Source: Melitaea cinxia
Taxonomy: Eukaryota; Arthropoda; Insecta; Lepidoptera; Nymphalidae
Assembly: GCF_905220565.1 (NCBI RefSeq)
Contig: NC_059398.1
Coordinates: 7,215,177 to 7,279,176 of the forward strand
DNA: 64,000 bases
Reading direction: 5' to 3'
A program made the position numbers and the translations under genes. The notes under the pieces are model-generated. The model did not search any database. It saw nothing but the letters and a program-made list of their open reading frames with translations, and was not told where the DNA came from. Position 1 is the first letter of the stretch. Every line of letters starts with the position of its first letter. Below, in pieces: positions 53,164 through 64,000 of this stretch.

Positions 53164-54769
53164 GATCTTAGCCTTAAAATGATATAACGTCGTCACAAAA
53201 TGAATGAATGAATTTAGAATTAATGGCTTTCACTAGTGCCGAATAGCAATTAGCAAAGATGATTTCGCCAATGTCACGTAAGATGGAGACGTCTTGTTTA
53301 AGCTAGTTATTTTACTCTTTGGAGACGTCATAAATAGGCCCCGTCCCGATGACAATGACATATTTAGACATATGTCAACGGGACGTAAATAGCAAAGTAA
53401 CCATACAACTCGGTATTCGATACTCACGATAAATCGATTCAAGTTTGTATGAGTATTTGATCGGTTTTATTATGTAATATAAAGTGCATTTGATTAAAAT
53501 TTTGATCAGAAATTTAACATAAACTTAATTATGGTAGGTAATTTGAAATAATACAATGGTACAAAAGGTCAATTTGTTTTTATTTTATATCTTTATATTG
53601 TTATCTTTTGTTTACACGAATTTTAATCATTATAATAAAAGATTTTTTTCGGATTTTATCGCGGCTTATTAGCCAAATCAAAATTTTATTTACGGCTTTG
53701 AGTGCCAAGTTCTTTTTTTTTCAGTAAAAATCACAACACAACATTTAATTATGATTAAAATCGAATGAAGCTGGTGAAATTCAGTAATTAATTAGTTACA
53801 GCGCTAGTGTGTAAAAAAAAACTTAAAACGTAATTGTTTTTGAGACGTTCCATAATAATTAGAAATTGCAGGCTACTATAAAGTAAGCGCGAAAAGAATA
53901 CTACGTGATAAAGGTCAGCCGGTACGCTTATCCGTGCTAAAGCCACGAAAGTACGAGACGTTTGGGTCGAGCTAGGCATCCAGCAGGTGTTATGGAGCTG
54001 CCACCAACGGTGCGACGGCGAAAATCGGGCTGCTAAATGCCGGATCTTTTTCGCTTTGCGGAAGGGAGCTAGCGTGTTCTATTATAGTCCCACCATTGTC
54101 GATGGGATTTAATGATTGGTTTGTTTGGTCCGGCGCTCGGTCGGCAAGTCCTACACAAACATTGTTTGCGGTGGTAATACAAATCTTATCGTTAAAAAAA
54201 ATAATGCAAGAAGTTGCCTTACGCCGTCACTCGCCAGGTCGATATGCATTCGGAGCAGGTATATGAATTTAAACAATTATTTTTTTCTAGTATACTCATA
54301 TAAAGTGGGTCGCAAGAAAGTCCCATGAGTGTAGGTAACTATGATGATGATTTTGATACATCTAATTTAACTCAGTGTCGCTGAGTATTATAAACTTAAT
54401 AATGGATTTCATACTTCGGTATTTAATGTTATCGCAAAAAAGTCAATCTTCCGTGTATGAATATGAATTTCAACAATTAAAAAAAATATATAAAATGACT
54501 ATTTAACCAGAGTCACTCGGACAGTGGGTACTTTTAAAAGCACGTCATTAGGTTAGTTATCTATAATATTGATGTTTGAATTAAGGGTAGGTAAACGGTT
54601 TAAGTACATTGAAATTCATATCTACTTTAATTTATATTTATTCGATCGCATAGCGCTAAAATAATATAATCTCATGCTACACGCTGTTAAGCTGTAGCGC
54701 GGTGCGGGGTTTCCCACACGTCACGCTAACGTTGAGTTATTTTTGTACGAAGCAGCAACGTCGAAGAAA
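53164..54769. other. Intergenic region upstream of PPM1G
   Basis: No gene recognised. A moderately GC-rich stretch (about 53890-54270) looks like a degraded element; the small frames at 53788-53979 and 54116-54328 have no support. Confidence 0.4.
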
Positions 54770-54777
54770 TATCGATA
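54770..54777 (+). promoter_or_regulatory. DRE-like element (TATCGATA) upstream of PPM1G
   Basis: TATCGATA is the DREF-binding core found in many insect housekeeping promoters. It lies 378 bp before the start codon, after a GC-richer stretch (54690-54735). Whether it works here is inference. Confidence 0.35.
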
Positions 54778-55154
54778 AAAATATCGTTATTTAGTGACGA
54801 CAAAGTAACGTTATTGGTATTGCTATAATTCTATTAACTGTTAAAACTTAGCGTTAAAAGAACGTTTCCATTACGCAATTATTGTTATTAATTTAAACGG
54901 TATAAAAGGTATCGAAAAAAAAATTTATACTATTTACCAGTATTTTATAATGGTAATAAATAGGTAGCGTTACCAAGTCCATACTTGCAACATCAAACCA
55001 ATTTCCCAGATACTCCACTACTCCAGCCAGAATCCAGATAGTAAAATATTTTTAATCTGTATGTCAAGTTAGGCTTGCCGCCTGCACAATTTTTAGGGAA
55101 GTTTGCGCGTCAATTGCCGTACAACAGTTGTATTTCATAAGATAATTTAGCAAA

Positions 55155-58100
55155 ATGGGTGCCTATTTATCAGAACCAGTTACTGAAAAGATGTCTAGTG
55201 ATGAAGTAAATGATAAACTAGAATGCGGTGCAAGTTCCATGCAGGGCTGGCGTGTCAACCAAGAGGTAACATAGTGCTTCGGCACTAATTAATAATTAAA
55301 CTGTATTCAGATGCACATTTCTTTACACGCGCGTTTCTTCGTTATTTATGCTCAACAATTCTGTCCGATCTCGCATGCATATACATAGATAAGTATGTAG
55401 GTAGCCGCAAGCGTAGTTTAATATACGTATCCAATACAAAAATTTACATTTAAAATGGAAAACAAAGATACGAACGTATTCATTCCTTGCGTGTTTATTT
55501 ATTGAGAAATTTTACGAAAAAAACTTATGCGTGTCATATTTACTTCCAGGATTCACATAATACTATTTTAGATTTTGACGAGAACACATCACTGTTTGCT
55601 GTATATGATGGGCACGGCGGTGCAGAGGTTGCTACATATTGTTCGCAAAACTTACCAAATTTTATCAAGAACACAGAGGCATACAAAAGTGGTGATATGG
55701 TAAAAGCTTTAACAGATGCATTTCTTGGATTCGATGCTAGTATTGCCACAAAAGAGGTTATGGATATATTGAAAGAATTGGCGGGTATGAGATTAGATAT
55801 TAGACATTTTATAGACAGCATAAATTATAATTTATTTATATCTAAATAAAAAATTGTTTTAGGTGAAATTAACCCACCAGGTGCAAGTGATAATGATGAA
55901 TCAGAAGATGAAAATATAAGCAGTCTATATAAAGACGCTAGACTTCCGTTACAGGTAAATTGTGGTATTAATTTGTAGTAATATTTTTGTTAAGAGCCAT
56001 TTCACAAAAATTGGTACCAATCCACGGAATTAAAACATTTTGATGTCCTTAATCTCAGTATTGGATGCAATAATATAATTTCTATTATTGAAATTTAACA
56101 GAGCAAGCCTTGTTGTAGTAAAATGTGTATAAAATTATTAACCTTTTCATCAGCCTCCTGATAAAAAAAATTTAAAGTTACAAATATTTTCCAAATAAGT
56201 ACAATATTAAAAGCGTTATTTTTCATAGAAAACTAAGAAATTTTAACGAACTATCTTCATCAAAGTAAAATTACATTATTAAGGAATGGAATTTTTTTAG
56301 GTGGTAGGGGGTGGATATGGATTCCCCCGGCTGGCTCGTGACCACTATCATGTCAAAGCCGAACCGCCAAATATCTTCGGATGTGTTCCGGTTCGATGGC
56401 ATGTAAGCCAGTTCCCTCTTATCCCACCCTATCCTCTCCTTTTACGTGTGGCATCCCCGTCAGTCTTTGGTCCTGCTCCAATGGCGCGGCATTTCGTGCG
56501 GTGGAGCGTGTTGCGCTGTCATGGGGTCCAGGGAGACCCAATGAAACGGTTTACCGCTGGCCGCCCGGTGGTTCGTAGGGGACCCGAACCCAGGCCATCC
56601 CAGCTTGGGAGGCCGTCCCGCCGCCACCGAAAAAAGCCCGTTAGCTGATCACCGCGCCGGAGTGGGAGACCGGTGTGGAACTCGGTGATCGGCTAACGGG
56701 TCGGATTGGGGGCCCTTCCGTCCCCCGTGCCAGTGACACACTACTCTCTGTCGTCGAAACTGTCTGGTGCCTGGTGTAATCATTGCCCATGGGATTGCCG
56801 GGGTTGCTTTTGATCCTTCCTTATCCTTTTCTTTCTGTACACTCGCCCATATGAATCAAAGCGGAATAGTTTATAACGGCTCTACAGCGGCTCCCCTTTC
56901 CACATTCGATGTGGACTTCTGCAACATAAGGGGTCTTCACAGTAACCTAAATGCCGTCCACTACCACCTTGAGACGGCGAAGCCGGCCTTACTCTTTCTT
57001 GCCGAGACACAAATATCTACTCCTGACAATACTTCGTACCTGTGCTATCCGGGATACAATCTTGAGCACGCCTTTTTACCCAAGGCCGGCGTGTGTATGT
57101 ACGTCAGGAGTGATGTCTGTTGTCAACGGCTCGACAACTTGACCGCTGGAGTTGGAGACCTGTCGATTTTATGGGTGCGCGTAGACTTTGGTGGCATCAC
57201 ACGTATCTACGCGTGCCTATACAGATCTCATAGCGGTGATGCTGAAGTCGATCGTCTCTTCGGGCACGTCGAGAAGACTACAGAATATGTATTAAATCGG
57301 TACCCCTGCGCGGAGGTGGTGATTCTGGGTGATTTTAATGCCCACCATGGTGACTGGCTAGGCTCACGCACCACAGACCGCGCAGGGAGAGCCATATACA
57401 GCTTTGCCCACGCGTATGGTTTCTCTCAACTTGTGACAGGTATTACCAGAATTCCTGATAGAGAAGATCATGCTCCTTCTCTGCTGGATCTTTTGCTGAC
57501 CACCCGCCCCGAGGGTTATCGATTAACTGTTGGCGCGCCGTTGGGTTCATCCGACCATTGCCTGGTGCACTCCGAGGTACCTGTTGTGCGTACCGGCCAC
57601 TCCCGACCACCTGGAAGTCGCCGAGTATGGCACTACAAGTCAGCAGATTGGGATGGTTTACGCGAATTTTATGCATCCTACCCATGGCCGCCCGGCTTTG
57701 TTTCTCTTCAGGGGATCCATCGATCAGCGCAGAAGCCGTCACGGATACCATTTTGCAGGGAATGGATTGTTACATTCCCAGCAGAGTTGTTCGTGTCGGT
57801 GGGAGGTCGCGGCCCTGGTTTGATGCCTCTTGCAAAAGGGCTTGTCACTCCAAGCTGGAGAGCTATCGGACTTGGGCTACAGCAACAGATGCGGGCAATC
57901 CGCAAGTTCATAACCTAAAGAAGAGATTCAATGCTGCCTCCAGATCTTGCAGGAGGCAAATCGCTAGGGCAAAGCTTAAACACATTCGCAGAATTGGCGA
58001 GAGACTATTGGGCTTTCCAACTGGAACCCGTGCCTTTTGGTCTCTTGCCAAAGCTGTCGAAGGCAACTTCTGTCAGTCTTCACTCCCATCATTGCGCGAA

Positions 58101-61100
58101 CCTGAAGGCACCCTGGCACATTCCGCAAGAGAGAAAGCGAAACTTCTCTGCACTCTTTTCGCGTCGAACTCAACTCTTGACGATGGGGGGATGGCACCAC
58201 CGAGCATTTCTAGGTGCGAGCACGCGATGCGTGATGTACGCTTTGAGCAAAGTGCCGTTCGTCGTGTTCTGCATTCCCTCGACGTCAAGAAGTCCAGTAG
58301 TCCTGATGGTATTCCGGCCCTCGTACTTAAGACGTGTGCTCCTGAATTGACTTCGGTTCTAACGCGTTTATTCTCACTTTCTTACACCACTGGTATAGTA
58401 CCGTCTTCGTGGAAAGTAGCAATTGTGCACCCTATCCCCAAAAAGGGTGACCGTACAGATCCCTCCAACTACCGGCCAATTGCGATTACCTCCTTGCTGT
58501 CTAAGGTGATGGAACGGGTTATTAACAATCAGCTCCTTGGTTACCTGGAAGATTGCCAGCTAATAAGCGATCGACAATACGGATTTCGTCATGGTCGCAG
58601 CGCTGGTGACCTTCTAGTGTACCTAACACACCGCTGGGCAACCGCCATTGAGAGCAAGGGGGAAGCTATAGCAGTCAGCCTGGATATCGCGAAGGCCTTT
58701 GATCGGGTCTGGCATAAAGCTCTTTTAGCGAAGCTACCATCATACGGTCTCCCCGAGGGATTATGCAATTGGATAACCAGTTTTCTTAATGGGCGTAGCA
58801 TCGAGGTCGTTGTTGACGGAGCATGGTCGGAAACCATGCCCATTAACGCTGGAGTTCCCCAAGGCTCAGTGCTCTCACCCACGCTGTTTATTCTGCATAT
58901 TAACGATATGTTGCAAACCAGCAATACTCGTTGCTATGCAGATGACAGTACGTGTGACACTTTCTACACTGGCCGAGCTAATATCCCTCGGGCGGAAGTG
59001 GAAGAGAGGAGACTACAACTTGTGTCTGAAATCGAGACTTCGTTGGAGCAAGTCTCCGAATGGGGTAGACGCAACCTCGTCCAATTTAACCCCTCGAAGA
59101 CACAAGTTTGCGCGTTCACCGCTAAGAAGACCCCCTTTTCCGTAGCGCCTTGTTTTCAGAACACATCCCTAAATATCACAAAAAGTATTGGGATCCTTGG
59201 GGTTGACATTACGAACGAGGTCCAATTCCGGGGTCATTTGGAGAGCAAAGCTAAATTGGCTGCAAAAAAGCTCGGGGTTCTGAACAAGGCGGGCCGGTAC
59301 TTCACATCGGGACATCGATTACTGCTCTATAAAGCTCAGGTCCGTCCCCATGTGGAGTATTGCTCGCACCTTTGGGCAGGTGCCCCTCAATACCAACTCC
59401 ACCCATTTGACTCCATCCAACGCCGGGCAATTCGCATTGTCGACGATCCCAAACTCACGGACGATTTAGAACCCCTAAGCATAAGGAGAGACGTTGGCTC
59501 TGTGTGTTTTTTATCGTCTGTACAACGGTGAGTGTTCTGACGAACTATTTGATATGGTACCGCCGTCACGATTTTACCATCGTACCCTTCGCCGAAGGAC
59601 TAAGTTCCATCCACACCATTTGGATGCATGGTTTGCGACCAATGTACGAGCTTCACGCGCATTCTTTCCGCGTACCTGCAAACTGTGGAATGACCTTCCT
59701 CCTGAGGTTTTCCCTGAGCGCTATAATTTGGGGGTTTTCAAGCGTCGAGTGTATAGGCATCTTTTTCCTAAAGGCCGGCAACGCACCTGCAACTCCTCTT
59801 ATGTTGCAGATGTCCATGGGCGACGGTAGCCGTTTAACATCAGATGGCTTCGTCTGCTCGTTTGCCCCCATTCTCACTATAAAAAAAAAAAAAAAAAAAT
59901 TAAGGAATCCAAAAAAAAGTAATTAAAAAATATAATTATTTTTTAATACATTTTGTATGAAATATTCAAAAGATAGTATCTCATCAAACCCAGTAAATCA
60001 GTCGAGCGCCAGTGCTCTTAGAGGTAAGGTCCAGGCCAAATTCTGCACAGCTTTATGCATATTTTCATAAAAATAAAAAAATATTACAAAAATGACTGTA
60101 AAATAATAATAATTTCTGTAAACAAATGTAAATTTTTTTTTTTTCTCACATTATCAATACAAATAGGTATTTCAACCTGTTTGTCTTGTTTTTTGTTAAT
60201 TAATATGTTTGTCGGTGTCATTGAGTTTATAAAAAAATTAAAACTGGCAAAATTTGATGGTCTACTTTCATCCAAAATTATGCATCTCACATTCACACAC
60301 AAATTTTCTGGGGCATAATAAAATGCTATTTTATTCATATTGTAAATATTAGATTCATTAGTACTCAAAAAAAAAAAAAATCAATTTAAAAAAAATGTTT
60401 CATAAAATTAATTTTTTATTTTTATTTTAAATTTATTGACTGTTGTTATATAACATACTTGAAATTTTTAACAAATTAATTATGTAAAAAACATTTTATA
60501 CCATAGTTATTAATTTTTATTATACATTAGAAGTTATCAAGATGGTTTTTTGATTGTCACACTATACTTACTAGCACAAAGATCGCGCGGCTCGTACGAC
60601 TCGCGCGATGCGACCAAATGTACCTTACAGAGCGAAAAATTATGAATCTCTTAAAAACAAATTGTGACATTATCATTGAACAAATAGGATCCTGTTAACC
60701 TCTTTACTAAATGCATTAATATAAAACAAAAATAAGGGTTTAATGAATGAGTTTTGTATCTGTTAATTACATCATGTGATTATTTATGCAGTTTGATTTA
60801 AAATCTAAATGAACTTATAAAATAACAACTATACAGAGCCTCATACATGTAAGTTTTAAAACTTAATATTATAGGAAGTGTTGGCGAAATATGAAAATAA
60901 ACTGATGTCTCTACACCGATCAAGACTAGGTGATACGGCAACACCACTGTCACCCTGTCTGCGAGCCAAGAAAAATGCTGAAGAACCAGGAGGTTCGGGT
61001 AAGTTTTTCTAAGTTGAAGTTCTGAGTAACACATTAACACTGCGCATTCAGCATGTAATGTTCCACTGTTGAGCATAGGCCTCTTTCTCCATGCAGATTA

Positions 61101-61733
61101 ATAGCTTAACATGCTCACTGATGCACAGTGGGGACGACCACAAGAAAAAATGCAAACTGGAAAGAAATATACAAATCAAATATCAATCCTGAGCGGGAAT
61201 CGGACCCACAACACCATTGGTGTTTTAGGCAACTACTAACACTACAACAAAAGAGCGTTTTTTGTCACATCTGTGTTCAATTCAGATGTATTTATAAAGT
61301 AATTTTTTGTCAGTCGTTGATAACAGTTTAATTACTTTTAGTAAATCTTAATGATTTTTCTTAAGCGAACAAGTTTAAATAAAAGCAAATGTTAAACATT
61401 TTTGAATATCATATCAAAAATTGACAATCAATTTTTATAAAAATCTTAGATATTAAAAGCAAATGTTGTTAAAACTGGGTACCAAAGTGTGTATATCAGT
61501 GTTCTAAGCCTAGAAAACAATTTTATAAAATATAAATCAAAGGTGCCGGGGCTTCAAGTTCAAATCAAGAATTTGTAGAAGTAGCAGAGTCAAGCTCTGA
61601 ACAAAACAATGATGAGGCTACGTCTAGCAGAAATGGTTTGTGTACCACAGAAGAAACAAAAAAGACTGAAGATGATACAAGCGGGGTATCTTCGACAAAT
61701 TCTAATGATGAGGACAAAGAAGTGAATGGTGAG
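55155..61733 (+). CDS. Ppm1G: PPM1G-type PP2C protein phosphatase, 5' part (5 coding exons; gene continues)
   Basis: Coding exons: 55155-55265, 55550-55784, 55863-55954, 60875-60998, 61543-61733; all junctions are GT/AG with matching phases, 753 nt or 251 codons, ending in phase 0 at the last donor. PPM1G is a nuclear Mn/Mg-dependent Ser/Thr phosphatase acting on splicing factors and histones in other animals. The start MGAYLSEPVTEK matches the PPM1G N-terminus, then MQGWRVNQEDSHN and the metal-binding VYDGHGG (D57, G58). Exons 3 and 5 carry the acidic/Ser-rich insertion that splits the PP2C domain in this subfamily (SDNDESEDENISS). The C-terminal catalytic half lies beyond the window. MGAYLS fits an N-myristoylation consensus (inference). 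Intron 3 (4.9 kb) holds a LINE in the same orientation. Good substitution-free reading frame, so the gene looks functional. Confidence 0.92.
56278..56287. repeat. Left TSD of the intronic LINE (ATTAAGGAAT)
   Basis: Identical to 59899-59908. Confidence 0.85.
56288..59898 (+). mobile_element. LINE inserted in PPM1G intron 3
   Basis: A 3611-bp element with a 5' leader (56288-56766), one long EN-RT frame with breaks, a short 3' UTR and a poly(A) at 59881-59898. It is flanked by identical 10-bp TSDs (ATTAAGGAAT). Both boundaries are clean, so it is probably full length. It has no separate gag-like ORF. The clade is not certain; the layout and CYADDST motif suggest a Vingi/I-related or Jockey-related insect LINE. 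Confidence 0.85.
56767..59829 (+). pseudogene. LINE endonuclease-reverse transcriptase, two frameshifts
   Basis: Frame 1 (56767 to about 57700): endonuclease with VDFCNIRGLHSN, LLFLAETQIS, VVILGDFNAHHGDW, LLDLLLTTRPEGY, GSSDHCLVHSEV. A break near 57700 moves to the frame that ends at 59531: RT with NYRPIAITSLLSKVMERV, VSLDIAKAFDRVWHK, AGVPQGSVLSPTLFILHIND and catalytic CYADDST. A second break near 59498 moves to the frame of 59494-59829: FYRLYNGECSDELFDMVP ... NDLPPEVFPERYN ... VADVHGRR, the C-terminus and stop. The ATG at 56767 is a database-style start; the protein may begin further downstream at the MNQSG region. Inactivated by small indels. Confidence 0.85.
59899..59908. repeat. Right TSD of the intronic LINE (ATTAAGGAAT)
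   Basis: Second copy, directly after the poly(A). Confidence 0.85.
59909..60874 (+). other. Rest of PPM1G intron 3
   Basis: AT-rich, no gene. The ORFs at 60055-60318 (plus) and 60084-60368 (minus) overlap each other and have no domain. Confidence 0.5.
60999..61542 (+). other. PPM1G intron 4
   Basis: Between donor GTAAGT (60999) and acceptor AAAG (61539-61542). It includes an RTE-like scrap (TAATGTTCCACTGTTGAGCATAGGCCTC near 61054-61081). Confidence 0.6.
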
Positions 61734-62695
61734 GTAAGGGATAATAGAGATACTATAGATACTATCTGTTTTCTACATGACTTGCCATCTAAATATTGAT
61801 TCTAATAATAAATAGTCACCAATTGTACTACATATATAAACTATGGTTCACAGCTAATTTTCTAAAATAAATACAGTCTGTGAATGAGGTAAAAAGATAA
61901 AACCGCACTTTAGAATACTTAAAATGATAATTTTATTAATTTTATACACTTTTTCTGTTTCAATTCCTCAATCAATGATTGAACTTTAGAACTTAAGTTC
62001 CCTGTTCTATTTCTTTACTTAAGGGGGTTTCCTAAAATCCTTTCTTATTTATCATCTCCCACTTATGATATTTATTTGGTAACATAGTAGTCTCTAAAGA
62101 TGAGATTGCTTAACTAAAGAATGGTTACACCTATTATGTCTATTCTCACTCTACGGCATACCATCTATACTTCTTTAGCCTGTAACCTTACTATTTCTAA
62201 TTGAAAAAGTACAAAGTTGGTTTTATACATCCCAAGAATACCTAATAATTTAGTGCTAACATTTTTTTCCAATCGCTTCACTTTCTGGAGTCCTCTAAAT
62301 AGTTCTGCATTGAAAATTTATTGATTACTAACAAACCAATCAATATTATACAATACAGGTATGATCTGCCTCCTCTGATTATTATATGTATGATATTGAT
62401 CGAACAATCAAGTCCATATAAGAGGTAGCTCAGGCCATTTTTAAATGGAAGTTCACCAAAAACTTAACGAAAAACGTAGAAACTTACCATTTATTTTATT
62501 TGTACAGAAAATCCATTCTGTCTATGTAGATTCACCACTACCTGCGCTAGCTCCAAACACTAGACACGGAAAACAAAATAGTTTATTGCTTTCTTCACTT
62601 CCAAACACTCAAAGTGTTTTAAAATATTGTTGAGATTTAAAAACACGCGTAAAAAAAATAGTTTTCGTAAAACATTTAAACATTTTCCTCAAGGA
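61734..62695 (+). other. PPM1G intron 5 (start), no exon recognised
   Basis: It follows the donor GTAAGG at 61734. No further exon with PP2C motifs is seen before the window ends, so the intron continues. The frame 62445-62633 is unsupported. Confidence 0.5.
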
Positions 62696-62697
62696 GC

Positions 62698-62802
62698 TTG
62701 GCTGGCACGAATAGTGCCCACCAGCCGATCACGCAAAAAAGGCGCACCAAGACGTTGAGTTGCGGAAAATAGCCCGTGTACAACAACAACAACAACAACA
62801 AC
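62698..62802 (+). repeat. LINE 3' tail remnant with (CAA)n
   Basis: GAGCTTGGCTGGCACGAATA ... CGTTGAGTTGCGGAAAATAG followed by (CAA)n at 62781-62802. It looks like the 3' end of a LINE with a short-repeat tail. Confidence 0.45.
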
Positions 62803-62892
62803 ATCATTTAAGATTCATTGCAATTTTAGGACGCGGTGACCCCTTAGCTTTCAGTTCGAGGAGCATTATTTCCAGTCTTTTCACACTGTTTA

Positions 62893-64000
62893 CTTCTTCT
62901 TCTTTAAAGACTATGGCTCCATCAGCTTTACGCCGATAATTTTGCCAATGACAAGTGCTGAAAGTGTATTGAAGTCCGGAGACAGGGTCCGTTTTTGACA
63001 GTACAATAGTGGGTTAAGCTGCTTAAGCTGCAGTTAGTTGAAAATATTGGACCTAATTATTTGATTTTATGTTTTGATAAATTATAATTTTATATCATTG
63101 ATTCTAATAAACTTAGCTAAGACAGCACAATAAGAAAGTGGCACTAAAGTTAGAAGAAAACAAACATTAACCGGCCGCGGAATGTTTTTGGGAAGCATAT
63201 CATATAGTAATACAGTTAATTTCAGACAATTAAAAAACAAATGATCGAGAGATCCTTCCTCCAAGCCACATTCACAAAAGGAACTGTCATGAATGCGCAT
63301 TTTAGCCAAGAATACAGATGTGCAGGAGAAACCCAATTGTATACGCATAATTATCGACGTAGTCATTTTACCTAGGTCGGAGTATTTAAAAAACCATTAC
63401 TTGATAGGAATACACGGCTGGATATTGCCATAATATTTACCTATAACTAGTCTTGAAGATTGCCATAATCTATCCCAAGATTTATCCAGCCTAGGCGAAT
63501 GGCGTCTTTTGCGCACATGTCTGCCATCTCATTACCTGCTATACCGCTGTGACTCGGTATCCAGGCAAGCGCTACTTCAATAATCGACGGGTGACATTTG
63601 AACAGTGTCTCTTTTATCTTTAGAGTCATGCGAAGATTATTTTTAGCATGAATGGACTTTTCAATAAATCCTGGAGGCAGCTTCGAGAGTCAGTGAATAC
63701 TACAGATTTATTAAGACCATGTGATTCAATATACCAAGACAGCTTCCAAAATGGCAATACATTCACCTGAGAAAGTGGAGGAGAGAGGAGGCAGTTTGTA
63801 ATTCAAGATAATATTGTATTTAGGAATCCAGACAGCAGAACCAATGTTTAACTCGGGGTTAATTTTAGATGAGTCAGTGAAGAAATGCAACCATTCCGAC
63901 CAGTCCGAATCGATTATTCTATTAAACTCAAGTGCAGCGCTAGGTGATGCTTTAGTAACTCCTAGGTTCAAGATAATTCTAGGGTGATATATCAAGGAAT
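62893..64000 (-). mobile_element. RNase H-bearing LINE, 3' part, running off the window
   Basis: Minus strand: ORF2 C-terminus from beyond 64000 to about 63080, a 3' UTR, and a tail AAAGAAGAAGAAG at about 62893-62905 (plus: CTTCTTCTTCTTT). The tail and the Cys-rich end match the fragment at 40860-41850. It lies in PPM1G intron 5 in antisense orientation. Confidence 0.7.
63082..63995 (-). pseudogene. LINE ORF2 RNase H domain and Cys-rich C-terminus
   Basis: Pieces from 63995 down: WLHFFTDSSKINPELNIGSA-VWIP (first RNase H Asp) and SGECIAILEAVLVY (Glu region); 63629-63447: LAWIPSHSGIAGNEMADMCAKDA (His and Asp region of RNase H); 63366-63082: MRIQLGFSCTSVFLAKMRIH, CECGLEEGSLDHLFFNC. The pieces are in different frames with breaks near 63640-63730 and 63370-63445, so the gene is damaged. 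RNase H would remove template RNA during cDNA synthesis. The RT itself lies outside the window. Confidence 0.72.

Noticed and set aside
60055..60368. Overlapping plus and minus ORFs in PPM1G intron 3
   Set aside because: They overlap on opposite strands, are AT-rich and have no recognised domain.
1..64000. CRISPR array, rRNA or bacterial operon
   Set aside because: No regularly spaced direct repeats with unique spacers, no rRNA-like sequence, and introns and LINEs show a eukaryotic nuclear genome.

Overview
The window looks like a piece of an insect nuclear genome, most likely a moth or butterfly (Lepidoptera). It is AT-rich and intron-bearing, and almost every kilobase outside two host genes is transposon-derived. 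Several repeats resemble dispersed families I associate with Lepidoptera, for example the element carrying a GTTTGCTCGCAAAC hairpin and the 'gtccagcagtggactg' repeat. The species call is inference; no search was possible.

Host genes. (1) Minus strand, 21402-25177: a complete eight-exon gene for an organic-cation-transporter-like MFS protein (SLC22 type). Its exons join with consistent phases and GT/AG introns into exactly 1656 nt (551 aa). (2) Plus strand, from 55155: the first five coding exons of a PPM1G-type PP2C protein phosphatase (251 codons in phase). The gene runs out of the window, and its third intron holds a 3.6-kb LINE. No RNA gene or CRISPR array was seen.

Mobile DNA, left to right. 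At 34-10155 a minus-strand Jockey-type LINE with a 12-bp target-site duplication (TSD) was later split by a 5741-bp CR1-like LINE (1724-7464, 5-bp TSD). Taking the CR1 out restores the Jockey ORF2 phase exactly. At 10.2-11.1 kb there is a promoter-like GC-rich stretch with two histone-type stem-loops, then a hAT-like end. From 12.3 to 17.8 kb there are dispersed repeats, including a stray copy of transporter exon 7. At 17.96-19.82 kb lies a 1.85-kb minisatellite of 8-bp units, followed by a decayed Tc1/mariner transposase. After the transporter gene come an RTE-type LINE with two frameshifts (27.4-30.7 kb), a 3557-bp DNA transposon with perfect 27-bp TIRs (32503-36059), a hAT element (ZMYM1/TTF-type transposase) split by a SINE-like repeat (37.3-39.3 kb), a LINE 3' fragment with an RNase H-type C-terminus (40.8-41.85 kb), a Ty3/gypsy gag remnant (41.9-43.25 kb), an RTE fragment, a Helitron helicase fragment, a 111-bp minisatellite, a tRNA-derived SINE, a second CR1-like LINE (49.7-52.2 kb) and a foldback element with a GC-rich core (52.45-53.16 kb). 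At the right edge an RNase H-bearing LINE lies on the minus strand and runs off the window.

The genes do not form an operon or pathway. The layout is two ordinary host genes in a transposon graveyard with datable nesting: Jockey before CR1, hAT before SINE, and the PPM1G gene before its intronic LINE. The most interesting points are the in-frame UAG that alone separates the two CR1 ORFs while ORF2 lacks an early AUG, the target-site-supplied start codon of the Jockey ORF1, the tandem histone-type stem-loops, the transporter exon wedged between two repeats, and the higher-order structure of the 8-bp minisatellite.
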